Assembly (NCBI GenBank): GCA_937894355.1
Contig: CALCRD010000390.1
Location: forward strand, 1-17,788
Direction: 5' to 3'
DNA length: 17,788 nt
Origin: an uncultured Bacillus sp.
GTDB taxonomy: Bacteria; Bacillota; Bacilli; Bacillales; Cytobacillaceae
Every line of letters begins with the position of its first letter. The stretch's first letter is position 1. This document shows positions 7,793 to 15,898 of the stretch, in pieces. Under the pieces are notes generated by a model. That model ran no database searches, was not told the origin of the DNA, and saw only the letters and a list, made by a program, of their open reading frames with translations. Position numbers and translations under genes: made by a program.

Positions 7793-8462
7793 AATAGAAC
7801 GAGAGAATATTATTAAACTATATCAAAAACGGTATGGCAGTTATGGATATTCTCCTAAGTCTCTTTTGTGGGACAAGGGTAAACAAGATATTAGATTTGA
7901 CATATTAACTTCTTTTTATAATCTTAAATACAAATCGATTTTGGATATTGGCTGTGGGTTTGGAGATTTAAATAGAATACTTTATCGTAAATTTGGTGAC
8001 TATAACTATTTAGGAATTGATCTTGTTGAAGATTTAATAAATAAGGCTAAAGAATTATATGCAAGACCTAATATAAAATTTATTACAGGCGAATTTTTGG
8101 AATATGATTTTTTTCAAAAGTTTGATTATATCATCGCTTCCGGGATTTTTAACTATAAGATGAAACATGTTAATAATTATACATATATCGAATCTATAAT
8201 TAATAAAGCTATGGAAATAACTATAGATGGAGTGGCTTTTGATTTTTTGTCAGACAAAGTTGATTATAAATATGAAGATACATTTCATAGTAGTCCAGAA
8301 AAAATACTTAATATTGCATATAAGTATTCGAGAAATATAATTCTAAGAAATGATTATATGCCGTTTGAATTTAGTGTTTTTATTTTCAAAGATGATTCTT
8401 TTGCGAAGGAAGACACCTTGTTTTCTCGATATAAAATACTAAAGGGAATGGAAGATAAATAA
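7785..8462 (+). CDS. Class I SAM-dependent methyltransferase
   Basis: 225 aa. Motif I is ILDIGCGFGD (residues about 51-60), followed by the acidic end of strand 2 (LGIDLVED) and a post-I FDYIIASGIFNY segment, the standard order of a Rossmann-fold methyltransferase. No SAM-independent domain, signal peptide or membrane segment is seen. ATG 7785 overlaps the last 8 bases of the decayed radical SAM gene, with AAGGA at about 7773, and its own stop overlaps the next start by one base (TAATG), so translation is probably coupled. The intact state next to a broken radical SAM gene shows that the two decay independently. Likely substrate is a sugar in the cluster glycan; nothing in the sequence says which. 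Confidence 0.8.
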   Translation: MIEIERENIIKLYQKRYGSYGYSPKSLLWDKGKQDIRFDILTSFYNLKYKSILDIGCGFGDLNRILYRKFGDYNYLGIDLVEDLINKAKELYARPNIKFITGEFLEYDFFQKFDYIIASGIFNYKMKHVNNYTYIESIINKAMEITIDGVAFDFLSDKVDYKYEDTFHSSPEKILNIAYKYSRNIILRNDYMPFEFSVFIFKDDSFAKEDTLFSRYKILKGMEDK

Positions 8463-9121
8463 TGAATTATGCAATCTTTGTAAGTGGCAACGGGGGCTTT
8501 TCAAAGGTTTTATATAAAAATAGACACCTGATTCCGAACGGTGTTTTGTCACTCATTATCGCGGATAGAGATTGCCTGGCTTATAAGTATTTCAAATCAA
8601 ATACAACGATACCTACATATTTGCATGAATATAACAACTATAATAACAAAATGATGTTTGAAGAAACAATTTATGAACGTCTCCAAAAGCATAAAATTGA
8701 TTATATTTTTCTTAATTATAATAAACTAATTGGCCCTACACTCTTAAACAAATATACAAATAATATATTTAACCTTCATCTATCATTGCTCCCGTTATTT
8801 AAGGGTTTTGGTTCTTTGGAGAAAGCTTTTCATAGTGATATGCTTTTTTATGGCGCATCGATGCATATAGTTGATCAATCGATAGATGGAGGACCGATTA
8901 TTGGTCAAGTATGTTTACCAAGGGATATCGTAGACGATGAAAAGGAATTTAAAAATAAAATTTTTAAATACACTGCTGTTTTTTTCATTGATATGATTTA
9001 TAAAATAATAAATATTGGGCTCACATTTAAGGAGGATAGGGTATATTTTGAAAATGTAACATATGGAACTGGTTTAATTAATCCGCAGTTGATAATGGAT
9101 ATTAATAAAATACAATTTTAA
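8462..9121 (+). CDS. PurN-fold N10-formyltetrahydrofolate-dependent formyltransferase, probably on an amino sugar
   Basis: 219 aa, close to PurN length (about 212). It carries the formyltransferase signature N104-L-H106-L-S-L-L-P, and DQSIDGGPIIGQ with Asp142. The spacing matches Asn106, His108 and Asp144 of E. coli PurN with the same offset of two, so the catalytic triad is complete. The N-terminal glycine motif (SGNGGF) is also in place. In this context a purine role is unlikely: it overlaps the methyltransferase stop by one base and precedes wbqC and the wecE-like aminotransferase. Sugar formyltransferases of the same fold (VioF, WlaRD, FdtF, WbkC) formylate dTDP- or GDP-amino sugars, so dTDP-Fuc4N to dTDP-Fuc4NFo is the best guess. 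The fold call is strong; the substrate is inferred. Confidence 0.8.
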   Translation: MNYAIFVSGNGGFSKVLYKNRHLIPNGVLSLIIADRDCLAYKYFKSNTTIPTYLHEYNNYNNKMMFEETIYERLQKHKIDYIFLNYNKLIGPTLLNKYTNNIFNLHLSLLPLFKGFGSLEKAFHSDMLFYGASMHIVDQSIDGGPIIGQVCLPRDIVDDEKEFKNKIFKYTAVFFIDMIYKIINIGLTFKEDRVYFENVTYGTGLINPQLIMDINKIQF

Positions 9122-9138
9122 TAGAGGGTTCTATCTAA

Positions 9139-9195
9139 TTAGCCCCCTAATAGAATTGGAGAAAACGTTTGATAATGCTGAATACAATCAGGGGG
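9139..9195 (+). repeat. Solitary left end of the IS3-family element, upstream of wbqC
   Basis: The 12-base terminal sequence TTAGCCCCCTAA (9139-9150) is identical to the left end of the IS at 13083-13094. Similarity continues (TnnAATTGGAnAAAA), giving 24 matches in 28 bases, and both copies reach a GGGGG tract about 55 bases on. In the IS that tract precedes the orfA start by 8 bases; here it precedes the wbqC ATG by 8 bases. So a deleted or solo IS end seems to supply the leader and ribosome-binding site of wbqC. The match of the first 28 bases is seen directly; common origin of the rest is inferred. Confidence 0.6.
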
Positions 9196-9203
9196 TAGAA
9201 ATT

Positions 9204-9908
9204 ATGAAAAAGATTGCTATACTCCAATCAAATTACATACCATGGAAAGGCGTTTTTGATATGATCCAACAGGTGGATATTTTTGTTTTTTTAGAGGACG
9301 TACAATATACTTTACGGGATTGGAGAAATAGAAACTTAGTATTAACGAATAGTGGCCCAAAATGGATTACGGTTCCTGTAAAGAATAACCACGGTAAAAG
9401 GGAAATGATATATGAAGCACAGATCGACAACTCCAGTAACTGGCAAAAAAAGCATTATAAATCTTTTCAAATGAATTATGCAAAAGCACCATACTTTAAA
9501 GAGTATAAATGGATTATAGAGGACCTTTATTTGGAAAAAAAATGGTCTACTATTTCCGAATTAAATATCTACTGCACTAAATTAATAGCTAAAGTTTTGG
9601 GAATTAATACACAATTTATTAATTCTTTAGATCTTAAAATAGATGGTGTAAAAGATGACAAATTAATTGGAATTTGCAAAAAATTAAACGCAGATTATTA
9701 CTTATCTGGGCCTACTGCACGGAATTATATAGTTCAAGAAAAGTTTGAAGCTAATGGAGTTGAACTATCTTACATTAAGTATGTATATCCAGAATATCGA
9801 CAACTTCAAAAACATTTTAATCATCATGTTACGATTCTTGATTTAATATTTAATTGTGGTGAAAATGCTTCATATTATATTTGGGGTTGGAGAGAAAAGA
9901 GGGGTTAA
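9204..9908 (+). CDS. WbqC-family protein
   Basis: 234 aa. Starts MKKIAILQSNYIPWKGVFDMI, the hallmark beginning of the WbqC-like family (QxNYxPWxGYF), followed by VFLEDVQYTLRDWRNRN, ITVPV, YYLSGPTARNYI and YPEYRQL, all family-typical. The molecular function of the family is not settled; members lie in O-antigen, capsule and flagellin loci beside dTDP-amino-sugar genes and have been suspected of acting on amino-sugar N-acyl groups. Start ATG 9204 has GGGGG at 9191-9195; the in-frame TTG at 9156 lies inside the IS-like segment. It ends one base before the aminotransferase ATG, so the two are probably coupled. Length and motifs look complete. Confidence 0.85.
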   Translation: MKKIAILQSNYIPWKGVFDMIQQVDIFVFLEDVQYTLRDWRNRNLVLTNSGPKWITVPVKNNHGKREMIYEAQIDNSSNWQKKHYKSFQMNYAKAPYFKEYKWIIEDLYLEKKWSTISELNIYCTKLIAKVLGINTQFINSLDLKIDGVKDDKLIGICKKLNADYYLSGPTARNYIVQEKFEANGVELSYIKYVYPEYRQLQKHFNHHVTILDLIFNCGENASYYIWGWREKRG

Positions 9909-9909
9909 T

Positions 9910-11067
9910 ATGAAGAGAATACCTTTTAACAAACCATCTATATCCGAGAAAGAAATTCGATATATTATTGATTCTATTAAAAAATTCCATATTTCCGGTG
10001 ATGGATATTATTCCAAGAAAGTACAGCTTTTTTTGGAACAAACTATCCACACATACAAAGCGTTATTAACTACTTCTTGTAGCTCGGCCTTAGATATGTC
10101 TGCAATTTTATTGGATTTAAAAGAAGGTGATGAAGTAATATTGCCTTCATATACTTTTGTTTCTACCGCTAATGCTGTTGTGTTAAGGGGAGCTACTCCG
10201 GTTTTCGCCGATATCCAGGAAGATACGTTGAATATTGATCCTGAAGATATAAAAAGGAAAATTACTTCAAAAACTAAAGCCATATTTCCGGTTCATTATG
10301 CCGGAATAGGTTGTGATATGGATGCTATTATGAAGATTGCCCTAGAACAAGATCTTAAAGTAGTGGAAGATGCAGCGCAGGGAGTAAATGCTAAATATCG
10401 AGAAAAATATCTTGGAACAATTGGACATATTGGATGTTATAGTTTCCATGAGACAAAAAACTACTCATGTGGCGAGGGTGGGGCTATCTTAATAAATGAA
10501 GATGATCAAAGTTTGATAGAACGAGCTGAGGTTATTAGGGAAAAAGGAACAAACAGAAGTAAATTCTACAGGGGGGAAGTCGATAAGTATACTTGGGTAG
10601 ATGTTGGATCTAGTTATTTGCCTTCGGATATACTGGCGGCTTTTTTGTATGCTCAATTAGAAAAGATTGACGAGATTAATGAAAAACGGAAAACAGTTTA
10701 TGAGTACTATCATAAAAATCTAAAAGAATTTGAACAAATGGGATTATTAAGATTACCTGTTATTCCAGAAGAATGCGAAAGTAATTACCATATGTTTTAC
10801 TTAATTCTTAATTCTCCACAAGAAAGAGATTATTTAATGTATAAACTTAAAGAAAAAGGTATATCTGCAGTTTTTCATTATATCCCCTTGCACACTTCTC
10901 CTATGGGTAAAAGGTATGGCTACATGGCGGGAGATTTGCCGGTAACAGAAAATCTAAGCTATAGATTACTAAGACTACCTATGTACCCTGGATTAACTAG
11001 ATTAGAGCAAGATTATATAATCGAGGCTATTAATTCTGCAATGCAGCAATTAGTTATAGCCGGTTGA
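9910..11067 (+). CDS. wecE: dTDP-4-amino-4,6-dideoxy-D-galactose transaminase (WecE/RffA type)
   Basis: 385 aa PLP-dependent DegT/DnrJ/EryC1 aminotransferase. It follows E. coli WecE nearly motif by motif: IPFNKP, PSYTFVSTANAVVLRGA, PVHYAGIGCDMD, VVEDAAQGV, SFHETKNYSCGEGGA with the PLP lysine K183, REKGTNRSKFYRGEVDKYTW, GSSYLPSDILAA and VFHYIPLH. WecE converts dTDP-4-keto-6-deoxy-D-glucose plus glutamate to dTDP-Fuc4N. Its substrate would come from the rmlA and rmlB genes immediately downstream. Start ATG 9910 has GAGGGG at about 9899-9904; the in-frame upstream codons overlap wbqC. The strong resemblance to WecE over other DegT members makes the 4-amino-galacto product likely, though stereochemistry is inferred from homology. 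Confidence 0.9.
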   Translation: MKRIPFNKPSISEKEIRYIIDSIKKFHISGDGYYSKKVQLFLEQTIHTYKALLTTSCSSALDMSAILLDLKEGDEVILPSYTFVSTANAVVLRGATPVFADIQEDTLNIDPEDIKRKITSKTKAIFPVHYAGIGCDMDAIMKIALEQDLKVVEDAAQGVNAKYREKYLGTIGHIGCYSFHETKNYSCGEGGAILINEDDQSLIERAEVIREKGTNRSKFYRGEVDKYTWVDVGSSYLPSDILAAFLYAQLEKIDEINEKRKTVYEYYHKNLKEFEQMGLLRLPVIPEECESNYHMFYLILNSPQERDYLMYKLKEKGISAVFHYIPLHTSPMGKRYGYMAGDLPVTENLSYRLLRLPMYPGLTRLEQDYIIEAINSAMQQLVIAG

Positions 11068-11130
11068 GTAGAGGCATAAAGGCTCGCTCTATCAGGTAAA
11101 GAAATAATTGTGCTACTTTTGGAGGTAAAG

Positions 11131-12009
11131 ATGAAAGGTATTATCTTAGCAGGCGGCTCAGGAACCCGACTGTATCCCATAACTAAATGTATTTCCAAAC
11201 AATTACTGCCCATATATGATAAACCGATGATATATTACCCTTTATCTGTTTTAATGTTGGCAGGGATTAAAGAAATCTTAATTATTTCCACAGAATATGA
11301 TATTCCTCTTTTCCGCAAGTTGCTGGGGGATGGCAGTCACTTAGGGTTATCCTTTTCGTATTCAATTCAGAAAGAACCTCGGGGAATAGCGGAGGCCTTT
11401 ATTATTGGAGAGAATTTCATTGGTAATGATACGGTGAGTTTAATTTTAGGAGACAATATTTTGTATGGTCATGGTTTAACCCCTATTTTGCAGGAAGCTA
11501 GGATGCTTAACGCCGGTGGAATGATTTTTGGTTACTATGTTAAAGATCCATCAGATTATGGAGTTGTAGAATTTGATTATTCAAGGAAAGTACTCTCAAT
11601 AGAAGAAAAACCGAAATACCCCAAGTCTAATTATGCTGTACCGGGTCTTTATTTTTATGATAATCAGGTGATTGAAATTGCCAAGAATATAAAACCATCA
11701 GCTAGGGGAGAGTTGGAAATAACCGATGTGAATAAAAGATACTTGCAACAAGGTCAGTTGAAAGTGAAGCTATTTGGTCGTGGTATGGCTTGGCTCGATA
11801 CCGGAACATATGAAGGATTAATTAATGCTGCGAATTTTGTAGAAGTAATTCAAAAAAGGCAAGGTCTATCAATAGCTTGTATAGAAGAAATTGCTTTTCG
11901 GTTAGGTTATATTACATATGAGCAGTTAATTAAATTAGCTGAACCTTTACTAAAGACAGGTTATGGTAGATATCTTTTAAATATTGCAGAATCTTATCAT
12001 AGCAAATAA
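11131..12009 (+). CDS. rmlA: Glucose-1-phosphate thymidylyltransferase
   Basis: 292 aa. Cytoplasmic nucleotidyltransferase that makes dTDP-glucose from dTTP and glucose-1-phosphate. Visible motifs: N-terminal MKGIILAGGSGTRLYP nucleotide-binding signature, KQLLPIYDKPMIYYPLS, LILGDNI with the metal-binding Asp, EEKPKYPKSNYAVPGLYFYD, and RGELEITDVN and the WLDTGTYEGL motif near the end. Length is normal for the family (about 290). Start ATG 11131 has GGAGG at 11121-11125; the in-frame GTG 11110 lies upstream of it. The gap from the aminotransferase is 63 bases, and rmlB follows after 5 bases, so this is part of one transcription unit. No sign of damage. Confidence 0.95.
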   Translation: MKGIILAGGSGTRLYPITKCISKQLLPIYDKPMIYYPLSVLMLAGIKEILIISTEYDIPLFRKLLGDGSHLGLSFSYSIQKEPRGIAEAFIIGENFIGNDTVSLILGDNILYGHGLTPILQEARMLNAGGMIFGYYVKDPSDYGVVEFDYSRKVLSIEEKPKYPKSNYAVPGLYFYDNQVIEIAKNIKPSARGELEITDVNKRYLQQGQLKVKLFGRGMAWLDTGTYEGLINAANFVEVIQKRQGLSIACIEEIAFRLGYITYEQLIKLAEPLLKTGYGRYLLNIAESYHSK

Positions 12010-12014
12010 AGGGT

Positions 12015-13073
12015 GTGGAAAAAATTAAAACTTATCTGGTTACAGGTGGCGCAGGGTTTATTGGAGCAAATTTTGTGAAATATATGCTTAAAAAGTATGA
12101 CGATACCGTAAATATAGTGGTATTGGACAAACTTACATATGCTGGAAATTTAATAACTTTGAAAGATGAGTTGAATAGAATACAATTTATTAAGGGAGAT
12201 ATAAATAATAAGGAACTTATAGAATTTATCTTTCATGAGTTTAAAATAGATATAGTAGTCAATTTTGCTGCTGAATCCCATGTAGATAGATCGATTGAAA
12301 ATTCTAAGGTTTTTTTAAACACAAATATTTTAGGTACTCATAATTTACTTGAGGTTGCTAAAGATAATTGGGAAACAAGAGATTGTCAATATCGGGAAGA
12401 AGTTTGTTTTTTGCAGGTTTCTACGGATGAAGTTTATGGAAGTCTAGGACATGAAGGATGTTTTACTGAATTATCTCCTTTAGATCCAAAATCGCCTTAT
12501 TCAGCTTCTAAAGCCAGTGCCGACATGATTGCAAAAGCCTTTTATTTTACTTACAATTTTCCGGTTGTTATCACTAGGTGCTCAAATAATTACGGACCCT
12601 ATCAATTTCCGGAAAAATTAATTCCATTGATGATTAAAAATATATTGGAAGGAAAAAAACTACCAGTTTATGGAAATGGACGCAATATTAGAGATTGGCT
12701 CTATGTTGAAGATCATGTAAGAGCAATTGATATGGTAGTTAGGAAAGGAAAATTTGGAGAAGTATATAACATCGGTGGGCATAATGAGCAAGAAAATATC
12801 ACTGTAGTTAAAAAAGTTATTGATATCATAAAAGAACTTGTTGAAAAAGAAAATAATTACCGTAAATTACTTGAGATTGAAGTCGAGCAAGTTAATTATA
12901 ATTTGATTGAATATGTTAAAGATCGACTTGGCCATGATTTTAGATATGCTATTGATCCCAGAAAGATAAATAAAGAAGTTGGATGGGAACCTAGGATTAA
13001 GTTTCAGGATGGTCTTTATAGGACAATAAAATGGTATTTAGATAATATTACGTGGTTAAAAGATTTGGGTTAA
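12015..13073 (+). CDS. rmlB: dTDP-glucose 4,6-dehydratase
   Basis: 352 aa extended short-chain dehydrogenase that converts dTDP-glucose to dTDP-4-keto-6-deoxyglucose. NAD-binding GGAGFIG is near residue 10; the catalytic triad region STDEVYG gives T137, D138 and E139; YSASK gives Y162 and K166; NNYGPYQFPEKLIP and GNGRNIRDWLYVEDH are typical RmlB sequence. The only plausible start is GTG 12015, 5 bases after the rmlA stop. The purine run AAAGGG abuts it with almost no spacing, so initiation probably depends on coupling to rmlA. No rmlC or rmlD follows, so the pathway branches to the 4-amino sugar rather than to rhamnose within this window. The IS remnant begins 9 bases after its stop. Confidence 0.95.
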   Translation: MEKIKTYLVTGGAGFIGANFVKYMLKKYDDTVNIVVLDKLTYAGNLITLKDELNRIQFIKGDINNKELIEFIFHEFKIDIVVNFAAESHVDRSIENSKVFLNTNILGTHNLLEVAKDNWETRDCQYREEVCFLQVSTDEVYGSLGHEGCFTELSPLDPKSPYSASKASADMIAKAFYFTYNFPVVITRCSNNYGPYQFPEKLIPLMIKNILEGKKLPVYGNGRNIRDWLYVEDHVRAIDMVVRKGKFGEVYNIGGHNEQENITVVKKVIDIIKELVEKENNYRKLLEIEVEQVNYNLIEYVKDRLGHDFRYAIDPRKINKEVGWEPRIKFQDGLYRTIKWYLDNITWLKDLG

Positions 13074-13150
13074 ATTTACTTTTTAGCCCCCTAATGTAAT
13101 TGGATAAAAGTGTCTTAACTCTGGTAAATTAGAAACAGGGGGCGACATTA

Positions 13151-13405
13151 TTGCAAAGACGCAGATTTACAGATGAGTTTAAACAATAGATTATTAGAGA
13201 AGCCAAAGAAACCCGCAATTGTGCGCTGGTAGCCAGAAACAATGACCTTTCACCAAGCCTAGTGGCTAAATGGGTTCGGGAAACTGATTTTCCAATACCA
13301 AAAGGTATTCCCATGCTCAAAGAAATGAAGAATCTTGCCAAACAAAACATTATACGGAACTACCATTTAGTAATCAACAAAAAGAAAGTATATCGACTCC
13401 TGTAA
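13151..13405 (+). pseudogene. IS3-family orfA remnant joined to orfB start
   Basis: Helix-turn-helix transposase subunit beginning TTG (LQRRRFTDEFKQ) with GGGGG 8 bases upstream. A TAG at codon 13 interrupts it. The HTH text continues (LVARNNDLSPSLVAKWVRE), then at about 13345-13355 switches from LAKQN to YHLVINKKKVYRLL, which is the N-terminal HTH_21 part of orfB, ending at TAA 13403-13405. This indicates an internal deletion that removed the orfA C-terminus and part of orfB. Confidence 0.75.
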
Positions 13406-13412
13406 GCAGGAA

Positions 13413-14015
13413 GAGCTTTTACTACCCCAACGTAAACTTAAGAATAAACATCCGAGAAAATTAGCCCGTAATCGGGTCGTTACCGGTTATAACCAGATCT
13501 AGGAGGCGGATATCAAATATGGTTACATTCATGGCGAAAATCGATTTTTTTACATACTATCAATTATTGACGTTTGCGATCGAATGATTGTTGAGCATTT
13601 TAAAGGTTTAAACTGTACTGGAACTGATGCGGCAACTACCCTTAAACGTACATTGATCAGACGCGAGCTGATCGATTCAGCCCAAAAGCCAGCTATCCGA
13701 ACAGACAATGGACCACAATTTATCAGTGATGCTTTTGGACAGGCTTGCTTGGAATTACCAATCGAACATGAGCGAATCCCTTGCCGTACTCCAAATAAAA
13801 ATGCTCATATTGAATCTTTTCATAGCATTTTAGAAGATGATTGTTTGTCAAAGTACGAGTTTCAAAGCTATGCTGATGCTTACGAGAAAGTATCCGGTTA
13901 TATTAAGTTCTATAATAAGGTTAGAATCCATGGAAGTATATTAGATATGGCTCAAGAGGCCTTTTATCAAGAGAATCGAAATAAATATATGAAAATCAAA
14001 GAGATAAGACTATAG
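13413..14015 (+). pseudogene. IS3-family orfB (DDE transposase) remnant
   Basis: The frame from 13413 reads ELLLPQRKLKNKHPRKLARNR, then has TAG at 13500-13502 where the family has Trp before EADIKYG. After that the rve integrase core is intact: first Asp in EADIKYG, second Asp in IRTDNGPQFIS, and Glu in NAHIESFHS exactly 35 residues later (DD35E), followed by the C-terminal YNKVRIHGSILDMAQEAFY. The first 143 codons after the internal ATG at 13584 lack the first catalytic Asp, so no functional transposase can be made from it. Confidence 0.82.
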
Positions 14016-14089
14016 TATCTAAAGTTAGGGGGTTAACCCGCTTTAATGTTCTGCGGTTGGGGAAATATAAACAGGGAGAGTGAAGAGAG

Positions 14090-15064
14090 ATAAAAGATAT
14101 TCTTAAAAATAAGAAGATTATCGTATTTGGAACAGGTAGTCAAAGCAAGAAGATCATTGAAGAAGATAAAATTATTAGTCCTAATGATATAGAATATTTT
14201 GTTGATAATGATAGTTCTAAATGGAATTCATCTATATACGGGAAACCTATTTTAAACCCTTCAGTACTTCAACAAGAAAACAAGAACAATATTTTTATTC
14301 TAGTGGCTAGTATGTTTTATCGAGAAATATCTCAACAACTAAAAAAAATGGGATTTACTGAGCAGAATCATTTTGAAAAGGCTACAGTTCTGCCCTATAT
14401 TGGAACAAAATATGAATGCCCTTGTTGTCGTGGTCATTTTGATTATTTTTCAGATGCGGGAATTATAAAGAGAAAAAGCGTTAAGTGTCCCAAATGTTTG
14501 TCTTTAGAAAGGCATCGATTGTTGTGGTTATATTTAGTAAATAAGACAGATATACTTACGGAAAGACTAAAGGTTCTTCATGTAGCGCCAGAGTACTGTA
14601 TTGAGTCTAATATAACCGAAAGGGCCAATTTAACATATACTAGCATGGATCTGGTTTCGCCTAGGGCTATGGTGAAAGCAGATATAACCAATTTGCCATT
14701 TGTAAACAATTCATTTAATGTATTTATTTGCAGCCATGTTTTAGAGCATGTTATTGAAGATATTAAGGCTATGAAGGAATTATACAGGGTGTTAACTCCA
14801 GGTGGATGGGGGATTTTGCAAATCCCCTTGGATCTTAATGCTGAAAGAACGATAGAAGATATTACCCTTTCACAGGACGAAAGGATTCGGATGTTTGGGC
14901 AATCAGATCATGTTAGGCTTTACGGAAGAGATTTTATTGATAGGTTAAAAAGTGCAGGATTTATGGTTGAAACTAATAATTATGCAAAAGAATTGGGAAA
15001 TGAAGCAATAAATAAGTACCGTTTACAGCAAAAAGGCCTTATTTTTCATTGCAGAAAACCGTAA
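14090..15064 (+). CDS. Rossmann-like module plus zinc-ribbon SAM methyltransferase, no canonical start codon
   Basis: The conserved frame reaches back to a TGA at 14081-14083. The first normal start is GTG 14303, which falls inside the shared module, so it would cut the domain in half. Counting from ATA 14090 (ATAAAAGAT, with GGGAG at 14074-14078) gives 324 aa: module at about residues 6-95 (VFGTGSQS, VDNDSSKWN, VASMFYREI), a Cys4 ribbon (C110-P-C112-C113, C133-C136) followed by LERHRLLWLYL, and a methyltransferase from about 160 (VLHVAP, a strand ending in Asp, SHVLEHV, LYRVLTPGG). The ribbon-plus-ERHR-plus-methyltransferase order is known from surface-glycan loci. Either an ATG became ATA, or ATA or ATT is used weakly. 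The IS end lies 54 bases upstream. Domains are clear; expression is doubtful. Confidence 0.7.
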   Translation: MKDILKNKKIIVFGTGSQSKKIIEEDKIISPNDIEYFVDNDSSKWNSSIYGKPILNPSVLQQENKNNIFILVASMFYREISQQLKKMGFTEQNHFEKATVLPYIGTKYECPCCRGHFDYFSDAGIIKRKSVKCPKCLSLERHRLLWLYLVNKTDILTERLKVLHVAPEYCIESNITERANLTYTSMDLVSPRAMVKADITNLPFVNNSFNVFICSHVLEHVIEDIKAMKELYRVLTPGGWGILQIPLDLNAERTIEDITLSQDERIRMFGQSDHVRLYGRDFIDRLKSAGFMVETNNYAKELGNEAINKYRLQQKGLIFHCRKP

Positions 15065-15097
15065 AAAGCAACAAATGTTATCATGGAGGGGTAGGAA

Positions 15098-15837
15098 GTG
15101 GAGAACTATCACGAAAGTTTTATTGAAGATGCCAACCGGCAAATAAATTTTAAAAATAGAACAGTTTTAGAAGTTGGTTGTGGAAATGGAGAAATGTTGA
15201 AGGCAATAGCCGAGCAATTTACCCCAAAATGATTATCGGAATTGATCCTAAGGTATCAAGCTGGCAACAAGGTAAAAAACTGGGGGATTGCTCAGGGCGA
15301 TATAATTTCTCTTGATTATCCTGATTCCTGTTTTGATGCAGTGATTTCTGTTTCAACATTGGAACATATATCTGACTTTGGAAAGGCTTTTTCCGAGATA
15401 AAAAGAATTTCAAAACCTTATGGAAGGTTTTTACTCGAACAGGCATAATTTGGAGTTCTATTATGGTCATCATTATTCATTGGACAATAAAGATTGGGCA
15501 GAATTAATACCTCCATGGGGGCATTTATGGATGAATAAAGAAGAAATGTTAAATTATTTACGGCCTCTGGTTGGAGAAGAAAAGGCCGAAAAAGCATGCT
15601 CTAGCATTTATGATTGTAAAAGACTGAATAGATTAACTCGAAAAGAGTATTTATGATGCTATTTTAAATAGTGGTATGTGGGTTAAGTATATTCAGGAAA
15701 ACATTTCATTATCTCGTTTGTATTGTTTTGGAGGTCGTGAATCGGAATATAGTATGGAGTTTTACGTTAAAATGAAAGACAGATTTCAACCTCAGGATCT
15801 TTCGGTTTTAAGATTAACCTTTCTTTTGGAAAAGTAG
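15098..15837 (+). pseudogene. Frameshifted class I SAM methyltransferase
   Basis: Starts at GTG 15098 with GGAGGGG at 15085-15091. Frame 2 reads VENYHESFIEDANRQ and motif I VLEVGCGNGEM, and stops at TGA 15230-15232. The sense text then moves to the next frame (KMIIGIDPKVSSWQQGK), back (WGIAQGDIISLDYPDSCFDAVISVSTLEHI), to a third frame near 15425 (FYSNRHNLEFYYGHHYSL, PPWGHLWMNKEEML) and to a fourth segment near 15650 (ILNSGMWVKYIQENIS) ending at TAG 15835-15837. Each break lies at or near a short homopolymer run (CCCC AAAA, AAAAAA, TTTTT, AAAA), so sequencing error is possible for some, but four breaks make a true pseudogene likely. Its neighbours suggest it was another glycan methyltransferase. 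Confidence 0.8.
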
Positions 15838-15898
15838 GCCGATTTATAATTGGTCAGCAGGTTTACTTATATAAGGACTTGTGGTAATAAGTCAAGGG

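Larger units (their letters stand above)
13083..14036 (+). mobile_element. Decayed IS3-family insertion sequence (IS2/IS3-like ends)
   Basis: About 950 bp bounded by imperfect inverted repeats: TTAGCCCCCTAA (13083-13094) and TTAGGGGGTTAA (14025-14036), 11 of 12 matching after reversal. Inside are orfA and orfB in consecutive frames, as usual for IS3. The element is shorter than the 1.2-1.5 kb typical of the family because orfA's end and orfB's beginning are missing, and it carries several stop codons, so it cannot transpose on its own. No clear target-site duplication is visible. It lies between rmlB and a methyltransferase that lacks a start codon. Confidence 0.8.

Noticed and set aside
13584..14015. 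A functional 143-residue transposase from ATG 13584
   Set aside because: It lacks the first catalytic Asp (in EADIKYG at about 13505), which lies before this ATG and after a stop codon in the same frame.
14303..15064. GTG 14303 as the true start of the zinc-ribbon methyltransferase
   Set aside because: It would begin in the last strand of a conserved domain whose coding text is intact upstream to 14102, and no ribosome-binding site precedes it.
2079..15473. Reading frames of 60-90 codons on the minus strand (for example 2079-2264, 7355-7618, 10008-10283, 13129-13350, 15219-15473)
   Set aside because: All lie opposite well-supported plus-strand genes or pseudogenes, have no recognisable motifs and no convincing ribosome-binding sites.
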